DNA from: JASJBU01 sp963790775 | Lineage (GTDB): Bacteria > Pseudomonadota > Gammaproteobacteria > Chromatiales > Chromatiaceae | DNA: 64,000 bases | Assembly: GCA_963790775.1 (NCBI GenBank) | Contig: CAWBPR010000008.1 | Coordinates: forward strand, 620,001-684,000 | Direction: 5' to 3' | Shown here: piece after piece, positions 45,164 to 54,582 of the stretch | How positions within the stretch are numbered: the first letter of the stretch is position 1 | Layout of the letters: each line of letters opens with the position of its first letter | The notes under the pieces: generated by a model | What the model was told of the DNA's origin: nothing | Databases searched by the model: none | What the model saw: the letters and a program-made list of their open reading frames with translations, nothing else | Made by a program: the position numbers and the translations under genes

Positions 45164-46139
45164 CAGGCTTGCCCTATAGTGATAATGATTTTTCCCTTGA
45201 CCTGTCCTGTTCCAAAATACCGGAGTGCATCCGGAACTTCATTCAGCGGGTAGCGCCGGTCTATCACAGGAATGACTTTGCCGGTTTCAAACAGCTTTAT
45301 CATATCATCCAGGCCCTTGTTTGCTTTGTGCAACAGGAGCCCCATTTTCTTACTCGTGGTGATTGAGATCCATGGCCCCAGGAACAGCAGCCGGTTCACC
45401 AGGGCCGAGGAACCTCCGACCATGACAAACACTCCTCTGGGGCTCAATGCACGCTGGTAATCTGAAACCGAACGATCGGCCACAACATCGATAATCCGGT
45501 CGTAACGTTGTCCAGTTTTGGTAAAGTCCTTTGTGTGTAATCGATAACATGGTCAGCACCGGTTGAGCGCATCACGTCCAGTTTGTCCGTGCTGTCCACC
45601 CCCGTCACTTCAGCGCCGAATGATTTCGCCATCTGCACGCCAAGCGTACCTACGCCACCGCCTGCACCGTTGAACAGAACCTTTTGTCCCGGCTGAACCT
45701 GTCCTTTATAACGCAGCGCCTGCAGGGCGAGAAGTCCCGCTTGAGGAAAGGCCGCTGCCTGCTCGAATGTCATGCTGGTGGGTTTCAATGCCAATGCATT
45801 AGCAGGCGCACAGAGATATTCGGCAAAGCCGCCCCAGCCACACCGGGATAAGTCCCCGAACACCTCATCACCCGGCTGAAACTGTTTTACGCCTTTCCCA
45901 GCCGCTTCAACTCGGCCCGCGATGTCACAGCCGAGAATATTGATTTTCCTGGGTTTGAAAAGCCCAAACGCCAGGCGGTTGGCGAACGGTGTGCCTCTCA
46001 GGAGTTCCCAGTCCCATGAATTGACGGATGCCGCCTGAACCTTGACCAAGACTTCATTGTCCCTGGGAACAGGCTTTGCCACCTCTTTCAAATCAAGAAC
46101 ATCGGGGAACCCATATTTTTCGAATACGACGGCTTGCAT
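45163..46139 (-). pseudogene. medium-chain oxidoreductase paralogue, one frameshift
   Basis: Tandem copy of the gene at 44177. The first part (MQAVVFEKYGFPDVLDLKE to ADHVIDYTQ) and the last part (DRSVSDYQRAL to IITIGQA) lie in different frames, joined near 45525-45540. Removing one indel restores a protein of about 325 residues with VLFNGAGGGVGTLGVQMAK. No other damage is seen, so a sequence error is at least as likely as real loss. Confidence 0.75.
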
Positions 46140-46801
46140 AAGGTTTCTCCGCTATGGTTATTGCCTCGGTTGGGAGCCCTTGAAGAAGGTCTGGTCTTGC
46201 GGATTGCATCCGATCAAAGTTGAGTCAGGCAAGAAACAAGACTTTCTCCCGGTATTTTTGTTGGCTGTGACCAGTATTAAGTATTAACTCCATGGGGATA
46301 AAGCGAATACCATTGCCAGCCTTTTGACCCTCAATGCCTTTAAATCTGATCCTGTAATAGGAAGTAAATGCATTGGGTGAAGAATTTACGGTTATTCTTT
46401 GACGATACGTTTTTCGTCTCCGACATATTTCAGCTGACCTTAAAGAGTGTTCTTGCGATTCCTTTACGTTATGTGATTTTTCAGCAAACAGTAAGTTATG
46501 TGGCTATTCTCGTGCATCTCAATAACACCGATAATTCTTCCTTCAAACGCTGCCAGTTTAAAAAAATTTTCCTGCCCTTAAACCGATCTGCAAAAACTCT
46601 TGCACTTCGCCTCCGCATAATCCAGGGTAGGGTGAACCGCCTTCCGTAGATGATTGGGCTGGACCAGTTTCCAATGCCGTTTAGTCATTAGATTCTTCTA
46701 CTGAGGGTAGTCTGTAAATAAAAACCTGTTTGGATATTCCAAAAAGAATTCAGAACCGCTAGGCTTCACAGTCTGGGTGATCGAGAGGGGGAAATCATAA
46801 T
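46140..46801. other. AT-rich intergenic region, no supported gene
   Basis: About 660 bases without a convincing gene. One 93-codon open frame at 46368 has no ribosome site and no family resemblance. The base composition is lower in GC than its neighbours. I see no terminator or RNA gene. Confidence 0.5.
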
Positions 46802-47134
46802 ATGGACAAAGAGTTGCAAGATAATTTTCAGCGTTTTGAGATTCTCCATGACATGACGATGCAGCTGATGCTGGGGCAATACCATCTATATGAAGCGCTG
46901 ATCGGTTCGCTGCTTGAGAGCGGGGCGGTCGACATTCCAACGTTTCACGAGCATCTGCAGGCGGCACAGGCCAAACTAAAGAAAAAGGGTGTACTCGAAG
47001 ATGAACGCCTGTTTGTAGATAGTTGGCTTGAGCAACTGGATGAAGCACTGGGTTTGTCGAATTCACCCCGTCCCAGTTGGTTCCGGGGGGTAATTCCCGG
47101 CGATAAGACCGAAAACCGAGAGCCAAACAACTAA
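46802..47134 (+). CDS. small helical hypothetical protein
   Basis: 110-residue soluble protein of unknown family. Residues 1-85 should be helical (DNFQRFEILHDMTMQLML, FHEHLQAAQAKLKKKGV), and the C-terminus is polar and disordered. GAGAGGGGGAAATC upstream is a good ribosome site. It stands alone at the edge of a degraded region. Confidence 0.6.
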   Translation: MDKELQDNFQRFEILHDMTMQLMLGQYHLYEALIGSLLESGAVDIPTFHEHLQAAQAKLKKKGVLEDERLFVDSWLEQLDEALGLSNSPRPSWFRGVIPGDKTENREPNN

Positions 47135-47228
47135 GTGTGTTAGGCCGCATGATCCACCTCAGGCGGAGTTCAGTTCTGTCCAGAACCCGCCCAGTTCAAC
47201 TTGGTCGACGTTTCAACAAATTATTTTC

Positions 47229-47411
47229 CCGGTTCTGAGTTTTGAGTTACCAGGCGGGTCTGGAAATCGAAATTTGAGATGGGTAATACAAATAACGCTA
47301 TATCAATCGAGTCTGACCCCTTTGATGTTACCGGTTCTGAGCTTTGAGTGACCAGGCGGGTCTGCATATCGAAATTTGAGATGGGTAATACAAATAACGC
47401 TATATCAATCG
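47229..47411. repeat. 81-bp direct repeat pair
   Basis: 47229-47309 and 47331-47411 are nearly identical from CCGGTTCTGAG to TATATCAATCG, 102 bases apart. The spacer contains GAGTCTGACCCCTTT, a phrase often seen near transposon-associated repeats. Just beyond lies the IS91-type relic. Confidence 0.75.
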
Positions 47412-47559
47412 GACAACTCTCACCCCTTAGAAATTTTTTGCCGGGTCATCGACGTGCCCTGCATGATATTACCGATCCGCTACGACGGCCTAACGGAGAA
47501 GGCTGCACGCTGGAGCGATCGTGGACAGATTGAATGGCGTCCGCTGCTAGCCCATGGTC

Positions 47560-48340
47560 ACGCAACGTTACTGACATCCAAATCTCTGAGGAGTCCCATT
47601 GGTCTGAAGGTCAATTTAACTAAGCTGTTGCAGGTGGACTACTTTCTCGTCACCTTTCGACCTTACCGGAGCGCTGGCTCAATTAGGCCTGGAATACATC
47701 AAACGGCAATTCTATGCCGACATTTTCCGGGCTGCCAGCCAGACCCTCAAACAAGTTTGGTGTAGGCCCAAACATCTGGGGGGGAAGATCGGTATGACCG
47801 CGGACCTGCACACCCATAGTCGAAGACAGACCTACCACCCCCATTTCCATGTGGTGGTACCCGATGCGGAGTTGATTAGAAAACAAAGCATATTTAAACA
47901 CATTGCGCTACCAATATCTGTTCAACTGTTTGCGCTTCCAACGTCTTTCGTGGCAATCCGGCCACATCCTACAGATTGCCGTCGGTTGGCAAGCACGCAC
48001 CACGAGTACACCGAAGGAGCTGCCCGTGGCTGGACTGGATCGGCATGCGGGCCGTGGAAAATCAGCTCTGAAAGTATCTGTCACACTTTAGGGGGTGTGG
48101 AACAGAGTCCAATATTCTCGTTTGACCAACGGACTGACCTTCAACATGTCAGATGACGGAGACAAGGGCGAGATTCATCACTTGAAGTCGCTGCGAGGTG
48201 CGGATTTTCATCGCGGGTCATTCGAGCATCTCCTATTGCTGAGCTTTCATCGGGTCAGAGACTACGGCTTTCTGCACCTGCAAGTGCCTCGCGTGAGGCC
48301 CACTGATCGAACAGATCTTCAAGTGGTGCTCAATACCAAA
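47560..48340 (+). pseudogene. IS91-family transposase relic
   Basis: A shredded Y2-type transposase spread over several frames. DYFLVTF then, in another frame, LEYIKRQFYADIFRAAS, KHLGGKIGMTADLHTHSRR, TYHPHFHVVVPDAE, a HAGRGKSALK piece and finally FHRVRDYGFLHLQV match the conserved order of IS91-like proteins (the HPHxH histidines and the RVRDYGFLH tail). At least four frame breaks are present, so it is dead. The limits are approximate. Confidence 0.78.
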
Positions 48341-49589
48341 GGTGCCCAGGGAACGACCCGCATTTTGCGTTCGGCTGCGGTGGAAAGAAGGATTGTCTAT
48401 CTAATATCTATCCAGGACAGGATAGAAAATACTCCAGACGTCGGCCCATGGACCACCTATAGCAGCGGACGTCATGTTTGGTACAGGCGGAATCGCGGGT
48501 CAGGGCGAACTGATGCCTGTAATGGGCTCAAACTTCCTATGTCTGAAAGCGCCTAAAGAGAGGACAAAATGAGGGGATGAAAACAAATAATATACCTCTG
48601 ATTATGAAGCCATTTCCACGACGAACGACCTCCTATTCTTAGGCCCTGCAGGGGATCCCGAATAAACTCTCTATAGCTACTAAAGTGATATTGAGAGTCC
48701 TCGGTCTTTGTTGCAACTACAGGGATGAGATCGTGAGTTCGCTCGCATCTGCACGGCTATCCTTATTCGTTAGAGCTTTTTCTTCCACATTTGCATAGGC
48801 GTGATTTTGGTAGCTCGATAATTTTGCTTTACACTCGTCGGACTGATTTCTTCAGATCCTGGGACAGTAATGCTGAGTTCATAATACCGATCATTGTCTT
48901 TATCAATTCATCCACTCTTTACGCGTTCAGCCCAGACTATACTATGTTGGTATCCAGTGAAAGGTATCAAATTACAATTATTGCCTATTCTCCTGGCAGG
49001 GTTTTCTTGAATAATTTCCAATGACACAAAAGCCTTCGTCGTTGCCTCCAAGGTTAAATGATTCTTCTCGTCAAGAACCGCAGCTAGGACATGGCTTTTA
49101 TGCATTCGACTAGAAGATCGTCAGCCGAAACGAGTATACATTCTGTGATGTCCAGGAATTATTCATGCATTTACCTTCAAGCCCTAATAGATAGACCCCA
49201 AATCTGGGGTGTTATAACACGCCAAATCCGGGGTATAACCCCAGGCTCGTGAATATAAGTACTTGAATGTTATAGGATCGCCTGTCAAAAAACGACAAAT
49301 ATTCACTGCGTGGATTATCCCATGAAACAGGTATTAAACTCTGTCTGATCGGGAGCATTGGGTTCGCTGCTATGCGCTTCAGCAGCAGAAGAGTGCTGGG
49401 TGATGAATTTGATGATTGGCTGATTCGGTCACTGTCCATGTAGTGCGCTCTTCCTGAATCCTGCGGATGGGATTGGATCTATTCTAGTTCAATTAAACCG
49501 GACCAGGGAACAATTGGGTCGGATGCCGGCAACGATTGATCTCTGGTCCGGTTTTCCGCTTCGCCGTGAGTGGCGAAAGCCCAGCTTGG

Positions 49590-49620
49590 GTAGGATGTGG
49601 TGAGTGTCGCGAACCGCATC
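49590..49620 (+). repeat. REP-like 31-mer, copy 1
   Basis: GTAGGATGTGGTGAGTG then TCGCGAACCGCATC. Its inverted partner at 50556-50586 lies on the other side of the outer-membrane gene. Three to four mismatches. Confidence 0.7.
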
Positions 49621-49691
49621 GTTCGAGTCTGTATATTGAGGATGGAGATACATGACCCGAGATATGTCGCTTAGCCAACTCCCATTTTCAC

Positions 49692-49729
49692 AAGGCGGAA
49701 CTCAACCTGTTCTGTTGAGGCTCCGCCTT
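49692..49729 (-). terminator. terminator after the outer-membrane gene
   Basis: AAGGCGGA..CTCAAC (49692-49706) pairs with GTTGAG..TCCGCCTT (49714-49729). It is 39 bases beyond the minus-strand stop codon. Confidence 0.7.
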
Positions 49730-49767
49730 ATGATTTGGGTTAACAATATTCAGGTCGTCAGGCTGAT

Positions 49768-50341
49768 TCAGAAACGATGGATGTAGCCCACATTGATTGA
49801 ATCGAGCGTGTAATCAATATCGTTTTCTGATCCGTCCATGTAGCGCATATATTCCAGATTCACCCCATTCCTGCTGTTTCCATAGATTTCAACGCCAACA
49901 CCATAGGCAAGCGCCGTATCGGTATCACTGACCGAATCGCTATAGTGGTCTAAATTGAGTTGTGCGGTAAATTTTGCGTGTGTGACGCCAATAAGTCCGT
50001 AAATTCGGGCCTTTGGATCGAATAAGAAGAGATTGCCGCGCGCATAGATGTCCAACAAAATATTCTATGCCGGTATCGATCCCTAAATAATCGTCGTCAT
50101 TTGTCAGGCCGGCCTGGGCTTCGATTGCCAAGTAGTTATTGAATTCATGTCCAACCCGCAGCGCTCCCCCCTCTACTTCAAATTCAAAATTCGTTTGATC
50201 TTCCTGGTAGTCCATAAAGCTGGCGTGTATGCCAACGTAGTTTTTTCCTTCTATGCCGGAGCTGTCTGCAAACCATTCATTTGCTTCGGAATATATGGGG
50301 AAAGATAAAAATAAAGATAGGATCAGGTATTTGAACTTCAT
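49768..50341 (-). pseudogene. small outer-membrane beta-barrel protein, one frameshift
   Basis: Signal peptide (MKFKYLILSLFLSFPIYSEA), then strands with alternating hydrophobicity and the terminal VGYIHRF, an outer-membrane assembly signal with final Phe. The frame breaks near 50050-50058, after TGIEYFV, and resumes with LDIYARGNLFLF. Joined, it is about 190 residues, the size of an eight-stranded barrel of the OmpA/OmpX kind. It is flanked by inverted REP-like copies. A single indel is the only damage. Confidence 0.75.
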
Positions 50342-50555
50342 CTGCTAACTCCATGTTATGACTTCGAAAATGAAATCTAGAGCATAAATTGGCAGAAAGC
50401 CAGCTTGAATACACCAAATTCAGACATGAATGGTGTTGAGCTATTTCAGGGAGGGGAAATATAAGCCAAATAGAGCTGGGCTTGAGTGTTGCCCAGCTCT
50501 ATTTTTTTAGTATCGATGTCAGCTTCGGTGTTGCGAACTGCATCATGCATCGCAG

Positions 50556-50586
50556 GATGCGGTTCGCAACGCTCACCGCATCCTAC
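50556..50586 (-). repeat. REP-like 31-mer, copy 2 (inverted)
   Basis: Reverse complement of 49590-49620. With GTTGCGAAC at 50531-50539 it can also form a hairpin, possibly ending rpoH transcription. Confidence 0.65.
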
Positions 50587-50594
50587 AATTTTTA

Positions 50595-51447
50595 TCAGGC
50601 GGCGAGCTGCGACTTGAGCTTCTGCATGGCGCTCTTTTCGATCTGGCGGATGCGTTCCGCTGATACGCCATATTGGTCCGCCAGTTCGTGCAGGGTCGCC
50701 TTCTGGTCACCCAGCCAGCGGGCTTCCAGAATGGCCCGGCTGCGCGTGTCGAGGTCATCCATGGCTCCCAGCAGCTGGGACTTCATCTGCTCTTCGCTGT
50801 CCGTCTTCTCAAGCTGGATGGAGGGTTCCATGCGCATGTCGGCCAGGTAGCCGGCGGGATGCGCCACATGGGTCTCTTCGTCTTCCTGGTTGGGGCCGTC
50901 GAAGGCAATATCCTGGCCTGACAGACGGGATTCCATCTCCATCACCGTTTCCGGTTTGACCCCCAGGTCTTCCGCTACGCCATCGATCTCCTGCCTTGGA
51001 AAACCAGCCGAGGCGTTTCTTGGAGCTGCGCAGGTTGAAGAAGAGTTTGCGCTGGGCCTTGGTGGTGGCGACTTTGACGATGCGCCAGTTCTTCAGGATG
51101 TATTCGTGAATCTCCGCTTTTATCCAGTGCACGGCAAAGGAGACCAGGCGCACTCCCATGTCCGGGTCGAAGCGCTTCACGGCCTTCATCAGGCCGATGG
51201 TGCCTTCCTGCACCAGATCGGGCAGCGCCAGACCATAGCCGGAGTAACCTCTGGCGATGCGCACCACAAAGCGCAGGTGTGACATGACCAGCGTTTGGGC
51301 GGCTTGCAGGTCCTGGTTATCGCGCAGCTTGACGGCGAGGTCGTGCTCTTCCTCTGCACTCAGGACGGGCAGCTGAAAGGCCGCACTCATGTATGCGTCT
51401 ATGCTGCCGGTAGGCAGCGTTGTAGAAAGTGCAAGTTCCTTGCTCAT
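50595..51447 (-). CDS. rpoH: RNA polymerase sigma-32 factor, one frameshift
   Basis: Heat-shock sigma factor. Start MSKELALS at 51447. Region 2 is clear (LVMSHLRFVVRIARGY, DLVQEGTIGLMKAVKRFDP, LVSFAVHWIKAEIHEYILKNWRIVKVATTKAQRKLFFNLR). The frame breaks at about 50990-50996 after RLGWFSKA and resumes with EIDGVAEDLGV. Region 4 (RSRAILEARWL, TLHELADQYGVSAERIRQIE) ends the protein at about 284 residues. Because rpoH is central to stress survival, I read the break as a sequence error. It follows ftsX, as usual in gammaproteobacteria. A CIRCE-like operator lies just upstream. Confidence 0.9.
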
Positions 51448-51480
51448 TGAATACCCCAATAAATTGATTACAACTGAATG

Positions 51481-51507
51481 TTAGCACTCCTGTCTGGTGA
51501 GTGCCAA
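51481..51507. promoter_or_regulatory. CIRCE-like HrcA operator upstream of rpoH
   Basis: TTAGCACTC, nine bases, GAGTGCCAA: one change from the CIRCE element TTAGCACTC-N9-GAGTGCTAA. It lies 34 bases ahead of the rpoH start. It implies control of the heat-shock sigma factor by the HrcA repressor, itself outside the window. Confidence 0.85.
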
Positions 51508-51543
51508 TCTCTGCAGATATGACCGAGGGGTGGCGTTAAAAGT

Positions 51544-52497
51544 TCAGCTGGGCTGGATAGTGCTCAAATGCCGGCTGACGGCGAGCCAGGAGCCGCCAAG
51601 CCCCAGTCCGGCGCTCCCGCTCAGCAGTCGGAGAACACTCCCCGGGTCGAGGGCGGAAAGATCGAAGGCGCTCTGGTAGAGGCTGGCGAGATTGGAGATG
51701 GGACCGCTCAGCAGGCTGATGGAGATCGCCACCATCAACCAGGCGATCACGCCGCCAAACAGGCCATACCAGAATCCGGTATAGAGAAAAGGTCGGCGAA
51801 TGAAGGCATTGGTGGCGCCGATCAGTTTGGTGATCTCGATCTCGGCATGCCGGTTCTGGATCTCCAGGCGGATGGTGTTGCCGACAATCAGCAGCACCGC
51901 CAGCCCCAGCAGGCTGGCCAGCACGAACACGCCGCGCTGGGCAATCTGGGTGATCGCCTGCAGGCGGCGCACCCATTGCAGATCGAGCTGCACGATATCC
52001 GCCTCCGGCAGCAGGCCCAGTTCACGCACCAGCAGTTGGGCGCTTTCCGGCGTACTGAAGGCGGTTTTCGGCTGGATCACCAGCAATGCCGGCAGGGGAT
52101 TGCTGTTCAGCGCCTGCAGCGCCTCGCCGAAGCCACTCAGACGGCGAAACTCTTCCAGGGCCGCGGCCTTGGTGATCAGCTGGATGCTCTCGATGCGCTG
52201 GTGCAGCTTGAGGGTGTCGGTCAATTCGGCGGCCCGCTGATCATCGATCTCCTGCTTGAGAAACAGCGAAATGGTCGCGCCGCTCTCCCAGCCACCGGCC
52301 ACATGCTGCAGATTATCCAGCAATACGTGCAGAGCGATGGGCAGCGCCAGGGCGATGCCGATCACTGCGGAGGTCATCAGGGTGGAGAGGGGAAGATGCA
52401 CCAGCCGGCCGAGGCTGGACAGGGCCACCTGGGCATGCCGTTGCAGCCAGATATGCGGGCGGAAGCCGATGCGGCGCCGGGAGCGGTTGGCGCTCAT
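51544..52497 (-). CDS. ftsX: cell division ABC transporter-like permease
   Basis: Membrane partner of FtsE that activates septal peptidoglycan hydrolases, 317 residues. It has four helices (about 35-58, 185-210, 233-258, 285-305) with a large periplasmic loop (about 62-170). RLEIQNRHAEIEITKLIGATNAFIRRPF is the FtsX/MacB signature. The start overlaps the ftsE stop by 4 bases. Confidence 0.95.
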   Translation of the reverse strand: MSANRSRRRIGFRPHIWLQRHAQVALSSLGRLVHLPLSTLMTSAVIGIALALPIALHVLLDNLQHVAGGWESGATISLFLKQEIDDQRAAELTDTLKLHQRIESIQLITKAAALEEFRRLSGFGEALQALNSNPLPALLVIQPKTAFSTPESAQLLVRELGLLPEADIVQLDLQWVRRLQAITQIAQRGVFVLASLLGLAVLLIVGNTIRLEIQNRHAEIEITKLIGATNAFIRRPFLYTGFWYGLFGGVIAWLMVAISISLLSGPISNLASLYQSAFDLSALDPGSVLRLLSGSAGLGLGGSWLAVSRHLSTIQPS

Positions 52498-53180
52498 TGG
52501 GCCGGCCTCTGCTTCGGACTGTCGCCAACCAGTTGTCCATTGCTCAGGGTCAGGATGCGCTTACCCATGCGGGTGATCAGGTCGATGTCATGGGTGGCGA
52601 CCAGCAGCGTGACCCCCACCTGGTTGAACTGGGAAAACAGCTCCATGATCTCTTTGGAGAGTTCCGGGTCGAGGTTGCCGGTGGGCTCGTCGGCCAGCAC
52701 CAGGGGTGGCTTGCTGACCACCGCGCGGGCGATGCCGACCCGTTGCTGCTCACCGCCGGAGAGGGTCATCGGCGCCTCTTTCTCCTTGTTCAGCAGGCCT
52801 ACCTTGTCCAGCGCGGCCCGCACCCGGCGGCCGATCTCTTTGTGTCCCATGCCTGAGACCACCAGGGGCAGCGCGACATTGTCGAAAACCGTGCGGTCGT
52901 TGAGCAGCCGATGGTCCTGGAAGATCATGCCGACTTCCCGGCGGTGATAGGGGACCTGGCTGTTCTTCATACGGGTCAGGTTGTTTCCGTTGACATGCAC
53001 CTGCCCCCCGCTGGAACGCTCCAGCAGGCCGATCAGCTTCAGCAGCGTACTCTTGCCGGCGCCGGAATGGCCTGTCACAAAAACCATCTCCTCCGCTTCG
53101 ATCCGCAGATTGACATTGCTCAGCCCGGTGCGGCCGCCTGGATAGCGTTTGCTGACATTGTCAAAGTGAATAATCGGCAT
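52494..53180 (-). CDS. ftsE: cell division ATP-binding protein
   Basis: ABC-type ATPase of the FtsEX complex, 228 residues. Walker A GHSGAGKSTLL, Q-loop MIFQDHRLL, signature LSGGEQQRV, Walker B LVLADEPTGNLD and the switch His in VATHD are all intact. It is separated from ftsY by a MITE-like insert of about 180 bases, where the genes are normally adjacent. Confidence 0.97.
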   Translation of the reverse strand: MPIIHFDNVSKRYPGGRTGLSNVNLRIEAEEMVFVTGHSGAGKSTLLKLIGLLERSSGGQVHVNGNNLTRMKNSQVPYHRREVGMIFQDHRLLNDRTVFDNVALPLVVSGMGHKEIGRRVRAALDKVGLLNKEKEAPMTLSGGEQQRVGIARAVVSKPPLVLADEPTGNLDPELSKEIMELFSQFNQVGVTLLVATHDIDLITRMGKRILTLSNGQLVGDSPKQRPAQ

Positions 53181-53203
53181 TTTGAACAGGTTTTGTCTTG
53201 GTT

Positions 53204-53384
53204 AACCACAGAGAGCACAGAGGACACAGAGGTGTATGGTTTGGTGGGTTAGTACCAGAACCCCTTCTTCCTTGAGGGGGAAGGTTGGGATGAGGGTGTT
53301 AGCTGACGTCAGCTTTGCTCCTGATCTCCCCCCAGCAGGGGGGAGTAACCCTAGAATCATTAAAACTCTGTGCTCTCTGTGGTT
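53204..53384. mobile_element. MITE-like element between ftsY and ftsE
   Basis: Ends in perfect 19-base inverted repeats: AACCACAGAGAGCACAGAG (53204-53222) and CTCTGTGCTCTCTGTGGTT (53366-53384). The 143-base interior has no gene but contains a CCCCTTCTTCC/GGGGGAAGG hairpin and CCCCCC/GGGGGG tracts. Non-autonomous mobile elements have this form. Confidence 0.7.
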
Positions 53385-53403
53385 GAAAAATATCAAAATC
53401 GGC

Positions 53404-54315
53404 TTATTGCCCGAACAGCGCATCCACGAACTCCTTGGCATCGAATTCACGCAGATCTTCGATGGATTCACCGATGCCGATGAAACGGATCGGCACCTTC
53501 ACCTTTTCGGCAATCGCGAAAATCACCCCGCCTTTGGCGGTGCCGTCCAGTTTGGTGATGACGATTCCGGTCAAGCCAACCGCCTGATTGAACTGCAGCG
53601 CCTGATTCACCGCATTTTGACCGGTGCCGGCATCCACCACCAGGAGCACTTCATGGGGTGCGGCGGGGTCGATCTTTTTCATCACCCGGGCGATCTTCGA
53701 CAGTTCGTCCATCAGGTTGGTCTTGGTGTGCAGACGTCCTGCGGTATCCGCAATCAACACATCGACATTGCGCGCGGTGGCGGCCTGCAGACCATCGAAG
53801 ATCACCGAGGCGGAATCGGCGCCGGTGTGCTGGGCAATCACCGGGACGCTGTTGCGTTCACCCCAGGTCTGTAACTGCTCGACAGCCGCCGCGCGAAAGG
53901 TGTCTCCGGCGGCGAGCATCACGCTATCGCCCTCGAGCTGAAACTTGCGCGCCAGTTTGCCGATCGTGGTGGTCTTGCCCGCGCCGTTGATGCCCACCAT
54001 CAACACCACCAGCGGTTTATCGGAGTCGGTTGGGGCGACTGGCGGGTTGCAGCTGTCGAGTATCTCCAGCAGCTGCTGTTTGAGAATGCGGCTCAGCGCC
54101 TCCGGATCGGCCAGCTCCTTGCGCCTGACCCGGGCGGTGAGGTCATTGATAATGCGGCTGCTGGCATCCACCCCGACATCAGCGGTGATGAGCAGGGTTT
54201 CCAGCTCTTCAAGCAGGTCGTCATCGATGTTTTTACGGCCCAGAACCAGGTTGGCAAGTCCGTCGCTGAAGCTGTGTCGGGTGCGGGAGAGACGTTCTTT
54301 CAGACGCCGGAACAT
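53404..54315 (-). CDS. ftsY: signal recognition particle receptor
   Basis: GTPase receptor for SRP-bound ribosomes at the inner membrane, 303 residues. An NG domain without the long acidic A region of E. coli. Motifs: GINGAGKTTTIGKLA, DTFRAAAVEQL, DTAGRLHTK, TKLDGTAKGG and FIGIGES. First gene of ftsY-ftsE-ftsX-rpoH. Confidence 0.96.
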   Translation of the reverse strand: MFRRLKERLSRTRHSFSDGLANLVLGRKNIDDDLLEELETLLITADVGVDASSRIINDLTARVRRKELADPEALSRILKQQLLEILDSCNPPVAPTDSDKPLVVLMVGINGAGKTTTIGKLARKFQLEGDSVMLAAGDTFRAAAVEQLQTWGERNSVPVIAQHTGADSASVIFDGLQAATARNVDVLIADTAGRLHTKTNLMDELSKIARVMKKIDPAAPHEVLLVVDAGTGQNAVNQALQFNQAVGLTGIVITKLDGTAKGGVIFAIAEKVKVPIRFIGIGESIEDLREFDAKEFVDALFGQ

Positions 54316-54582
54316 ACCCTGTTTTTCCTGCGCCGAGTGCTCAGGGTCCAGGGGCTGTATCCGGGGCCTGTTTGTTTCGTTTTCTGAATCCGAACATCTT
54401 GCTACTGGTAGTTTGAGTGGAACTCTATCAAAATCACGCGCTCATATTCTTCTGTTTGGAGATGGCCGCAGAGTTCAGCGGGCTGTCCACCATTGATCGG
54501 ACATTCTACAAGTCGGCAGTGCACTTTGAAACGGGATTTTCCCGGAACGGTTGGCTGCGGCAAAAATGAGGGTACTTTGGGA

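Larger units (their letters stand above)
48341..49767. other. degraded intergenic stretch
   Basis: About 1.4 kb with no supported gene. Palindromic bits: CCCCAAATCTGGGG at 49196-49209 followed by GTGTTATAACAC (49209-49220). AAACCGGACCAG (49495-49506) pairs with CTGGTCCGGTTT (49543-49554). Probably remnants of mobile DNA. Confidence 0.5.

Noticed and set aside
46368..46649. 93-codon open frame in the AT-rich gap
   Set aside because: No ribosome site, no recognisable family, composition unlike real neighbours.
51568..52947. 459-codon plus-strand open frame opposite ftsX-ftsE
   Set aside because: Mirror of conserved genes, Gln/Asp/His-rich with no fold signature.
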